DNA of 64,000 nt from Lycocorax pyrrhopterus obiensis (Eukaryota > Chordata > Aves > Passeriformes > Paradisaeidae), in assembly GCA_014706295.1 (NCBI GenBank), contig JACSVZ010000004.1, forward strand, positions 87,055,047 through 87,119,046. Reading direction: 5' to 3'. Below are positions 60,805 to 64,000 of the stretch, one piece after another (within the stretch, counting starts at the first letter, position 1; every line of letters begins with the position of its first letter). A model generated the notes under the pieces. The model searched no databases and had not been told where the DNA came from. It saw only the letters and a list, made by a program, of their open reading frames with translations. The translations under genes and the position numbers were made by a program.

Positions 60805-61003
60805 AGAATCACAGAATCTTTTAGGTTGGAAAAACCTCTAAGATCAAGTCCAGTCATTAACCCAGCACTGCCAAGTCCACCACTAAACCACATCCCTACG
60901 TGTCGCATCTACATGTCTTCTAAATACCTTCACAGATGGTGACTCAACCACTTCCTCGTTCCAGTGCCTGATAACCCTTTTGGCCTAACTGTTTTTCTTA
61001 CCT
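60805..61003 (-). mobile_element. CR1 LINE 3' fragment
   Basis: It opens with the reversed tail AGAATCACAGAATCTTTTAG, followed by GGTTGGAAAAACCTCTAAG, CACCACTAAACCACATCCC, GTGACTCAACCACTTCC and CCAGTGCCTGATAACCC. This is the minus-oriented 3' end of a CR1 subfamily different in detail from the other pieces. Confidence 0.92.
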
Positions 61004-61854
61004 ACTTTTTCTCCTTTCAAGATATTAGAGCTGTCAAAAGATAATTCAGCACATGAAGCTTTTTTTCTAAGGCACAGCAGAAAAGCAGACAGTGACAATA
61101 GCAAGCAAAGGGACATTACTGAAAACTTGTGACACAAGCACCTGCTTTAGTCATCAACACGTGGCATGTATGTGCCTGCTGCCCCAAAGTATTTCCCTGC
61201 TGCTCCTTCTGCTGTTATGGACCACAAGCACTGTTCTAATTCAGGAAATTATCAAAGGATACAAACTCTTGTTTATACGCATACCAGTGCTGCTGGAACA
61301 GACAGACCCCAAGAGAGAAATGATTTGAGCCAGTACAACTCAATTTCAAAACCTTTTTAAATGTCACCCAAGAAAAACTGATGTTGGAAGCCTGATACAT
61401 GTGTGTCCAAATAACCTCCCTTCCATTTCAGTCACAGGCATGGAGGGGAGCTTGGAAAGTAAAAAGGGAAAACTGGGATTTCAATAAAGAAACTGGTACA
61501 CATGTTTTTGGCAAAGGACAAGGTATTCTGTGGGTTTCTTTGCAGAAGGTTAAGCACAGATGTGTGTATTCCCCGTGACTTCCCAAGCAAACACAGCTTT
61601 GAAACAAGGAAGATAACTTTGCTTTGTGCCAGTTCCTATCCTGATTAAAAGCAAAGCTCATTGAGCACTATCTCCTCTCTGGCTTCCTCTCGTATTTTGT
61701 GTAGGAATAGGTGGTCTCATATCCCAATTTAACTCATGTAGGAAACTTACAGGTGGAAACAGGTGGGCATAGCAGGGAATCGGTCACAGTTTTATAGTCT
61801 TTTCCAAAGGAACAGCTGCCTCAATTACCTCTGCCTTAATGCCCTTTAATCATT
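61004..61854. other. Unique non-coding stretch
   Basis: No gene recognised. A 78-codon plus frame (61092-61328) has a leucine-rich middle but no recognised domain. Confidence 0.5.
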
Positions 61855-61969
61855 GATATACATATATATAGGTATATATGTGAGAGTGTTTATATATATA
61901 TATATATGCATAGGTATGTGTATATGTCTGTGTGTGTTCATATACACATTGTATTCTATTCTATTCTGA
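61855..61969. repeat. TA/TG/ATTCT low-complexity tract
   Basis: The tract combines imperfect TA and TATG units, a clean TA run (61891-61907), a TG stretch and three ATTCT units (61953-61967). Confidence 0.9.
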
Positions 61970-64000
61970 AGGACAGGTCTCTATAAAGGTAGTCCCTGGC
62001 AATATGCAGAAAGCAGGGAAAGGCGATTGAAAGAGGAAGGCGTGGTGGCTTCAGGTGTGGCTCTCCCAGCCACAGTGCCAGGAGTGCTTGGAGAGGCTGG
62101 AGCCAGTTCAGGTGCCAGGGAGGCCTTGGAGAAGGCAGGGAGAGCATCAGGAGGAGCACCATGCCTGGGACACAGAGCCATGAGAGCAGAAAGGCAGCAT
62201 CTTGTCATGCAGCAGCAGGAGGGATGCAGCACAAGGCTGAGCAGGGCACTGGTGCAAAGGTGAAAACTCTGATGTGTCCAGAGAGGGGTGTAGGGGAACA
62301 AGGTGCTGCAGACATGGTGGGTCTGCCCACAGTACCCTCGCAGAGTCCAAGCTCAGTGACATGATGGGAAATAGTAACTACCTGTATAAAACCTGAGACC
62401 ACGCAGGTGTCCTGGGGAGCTCAAAAGGTGAGTTTTCACCTCCGCACTGGACATGTGAACCTGAGTATAAAGCATGGCCTAATAATGTGTTATTTGCATT
62501 GATACCCTGTGTTTTTCTATCACAGTCTTCTTTTATGGCACAGAATATAGTCAGAGCAGGCATTCCCAAAGCTCAGAGATGTCACATTTATCAATGTCTC
62601 TTCTAACCCTGACACAGATTGTTGAACCACTATTTGTAGCTGCACAAGCTTGTAAAATTACTCCCCTTAGATCCTGTTTTGTGAACAGCAATACTCACCC
62701 ACAGATCTGTTCTCAGGATTGCAGTCAATTGGTACTATTTGATATCGTGGAGTCATTCACAGAGCCAGTTTCCCTTGCTGCATGCCTACCTGATGAGTCT
62801 TTACAACACTGTGATACTTAGGTTGCTGCTGGTAGCTTATATTAGAGGTGACCTATAGCCATTAGAAGTTTTTAAGATGCGTATTCGCTAATGAGACTTA
62901 TTTAGTTTATCACATTGAAGTTAGCTTCTAACCTACTATTTTTGAATGATCTCACACTTCTTTTCTCTCAATCTTTTTACACTCACATGATGGAAATTAT
63001 GCAACTGCATGGTAACACTAGTGTTTTTTTCTCAAAAGTACATGAGGTTTTGAAGGCAATTTGGTTATAAGTCATTATGCCTTGGAGTTCTCTGGTTCAC
63101 CATGATTTTCTTGGATTCTCCACAAGTCTTTAACTCTGTAGTATGCATGGATACATTCTGCTTCCCCAGCAGCTCCCAGTTTTGCTTAATCCCAAACTGT
63201 TTTCCTTTAGGGTTAGATTTTGGACACAAACAGAAGTTTTCTTGACTAGAAGTAGGTTCTACAGATGCTCAGGTGTAGTATCTCAAAGCTAACTAGCAAG
63301 CAGATATGTGAATTCTGTGAATACCATTGGAGACGAGTGCCTGGACTGGGGAATTTCAAATGCTTAAGGACTTTTCCATTTGCTTCTAATAAACTCTACC
63401 TGCCATTTATCCACACCCAATCTAAACTATTCATTTATCCCACAGGCATAGTTGGCATGAGTAATATATTCATAATAAATTAATTTTGGTTTTAGCTCTC
63501 TTTTGTACTTAAAAATTAAATTCTGAATACCTTTGAAAGAAAGAAACTGATACTTTAGTGTTTATTTCTGTAAGCAAGAAAAAAAAGACAACGGATAAAG
63601 AAAAAAAAAGTGGCTTTGCAGGCCTTGATTATGCTTAATACACAGTTCTAATATGCCTATCAAGATAAGCTTCTGGGCTGCTGTAAGAGTAATGGCCCTT
63701 GAAAAAAACCAACATACAGAAAAGAAAATACTGGTAAAACAAAGGGATATTGGCAAAATGATGCAAAAAATACATATTCAGTACAGTGTTATGCTTTACA
63801 CAAAACTATGAATCTATGTAACCAATGCTTATCTAACTGAAAGAAACCTAGTTAAATCATATTTTAAGTTCCCACATAAACAATAGTAACTAATATCACA
63901 TAGCAATTTCAGGATGACTAAAATTGCATCCTTTGGGAAACATGCTATTTGCCACTCCTGCCCCATATGTGGGTCATGCAGGCAGGGACAGGTGTGAAAG
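61970..64000. other. Unique stretch, GC-richer at 62010-62360
   Basis: No gene recognised. From 62010 to 62360 the sequence is GC-richer, with G-rich purine runs on the plus strand and overlapping frames on both strands (106 codons on minus), none with a recognised domain. A small perfect hairpin, TGTGGCT-ctccc-AGCCACA, lies near 62056-62074. The block could be an unrecognised repeat. The rest to 64000 is ordinary AT-rich sequence. Confidence 0.45.

Overview
The window looks like a stretch of bird nuclear genome with no recognisable protein-coding gene. The bird assignment rests on repeat content. At least six CR1 LINE pieces are present, several with the avian CR1 3' tail (variants of ATTCTATGATTCT), together with several LTR families that I associate with avian endogenous retroviruses. 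A songbird is the most likely source, but that is an inference from remembered repeat families. There is no operon-like packing, the open frames are short and scattered, and most sequence is AT-rich and unique. I found no tRNA, rRNA, CRISPR array or bacterial/phage feature.

Layout. 1-2250: unique sequence, then an old CR1 piece split by an internally deleted LTR (1653-2213, duplication GGAAG). 3813-4131: a compact 307-bp solo LTR with a perfect 6-bp duplication (GGTTAT). 10696-11445: a long ancient CR1 piece. 15037-15142: CAA-rich tract. 20477-22046: a broken CR1 reverse-transcriptase end and a second CR1 piece in the opposite orientation. 25203-25281 and 26881-27480: CR1 3' ends. 36056-36501: a solo LTR with 10-bp inverted ends, a 4-bp duplication (ATAC), octamer, TATA box and poly(A) signal. 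39548-39915: two adjacent hairpins, then a (TG)n tract. 43741-44000: a weakly supported LTR. 47470-50765: an LTR-rich cluster holding a near-full copy of the 1653-2213 family, then a 1.6-kb solo LTR (duplication AGGTG) that carries a CpG-dense block and appears to sit inside another, older LTR. 53285-53324: a small duplication. 56540-56855: CR1 3' end. 57431-57912: probable LTR. 58790-60370: short tandem repeats, including TTC/GAA. 60805-61003: CR1. 61855-61969: AT-rich microsatellite. The rest is unique sequence.

No genes work together here. The best-supported content is transposon history: solo LTRs with 4-, 5- and 6-bp target duplications (three integration chemistries), two nested insertions and two LTRs with visible promoter or poly(A) signals. 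Two weak exon-like signals (12667-12940 minus, 18036-18182 plus) are recorded as candidates only. I did not find a new biological system that I can defend from the sequence.
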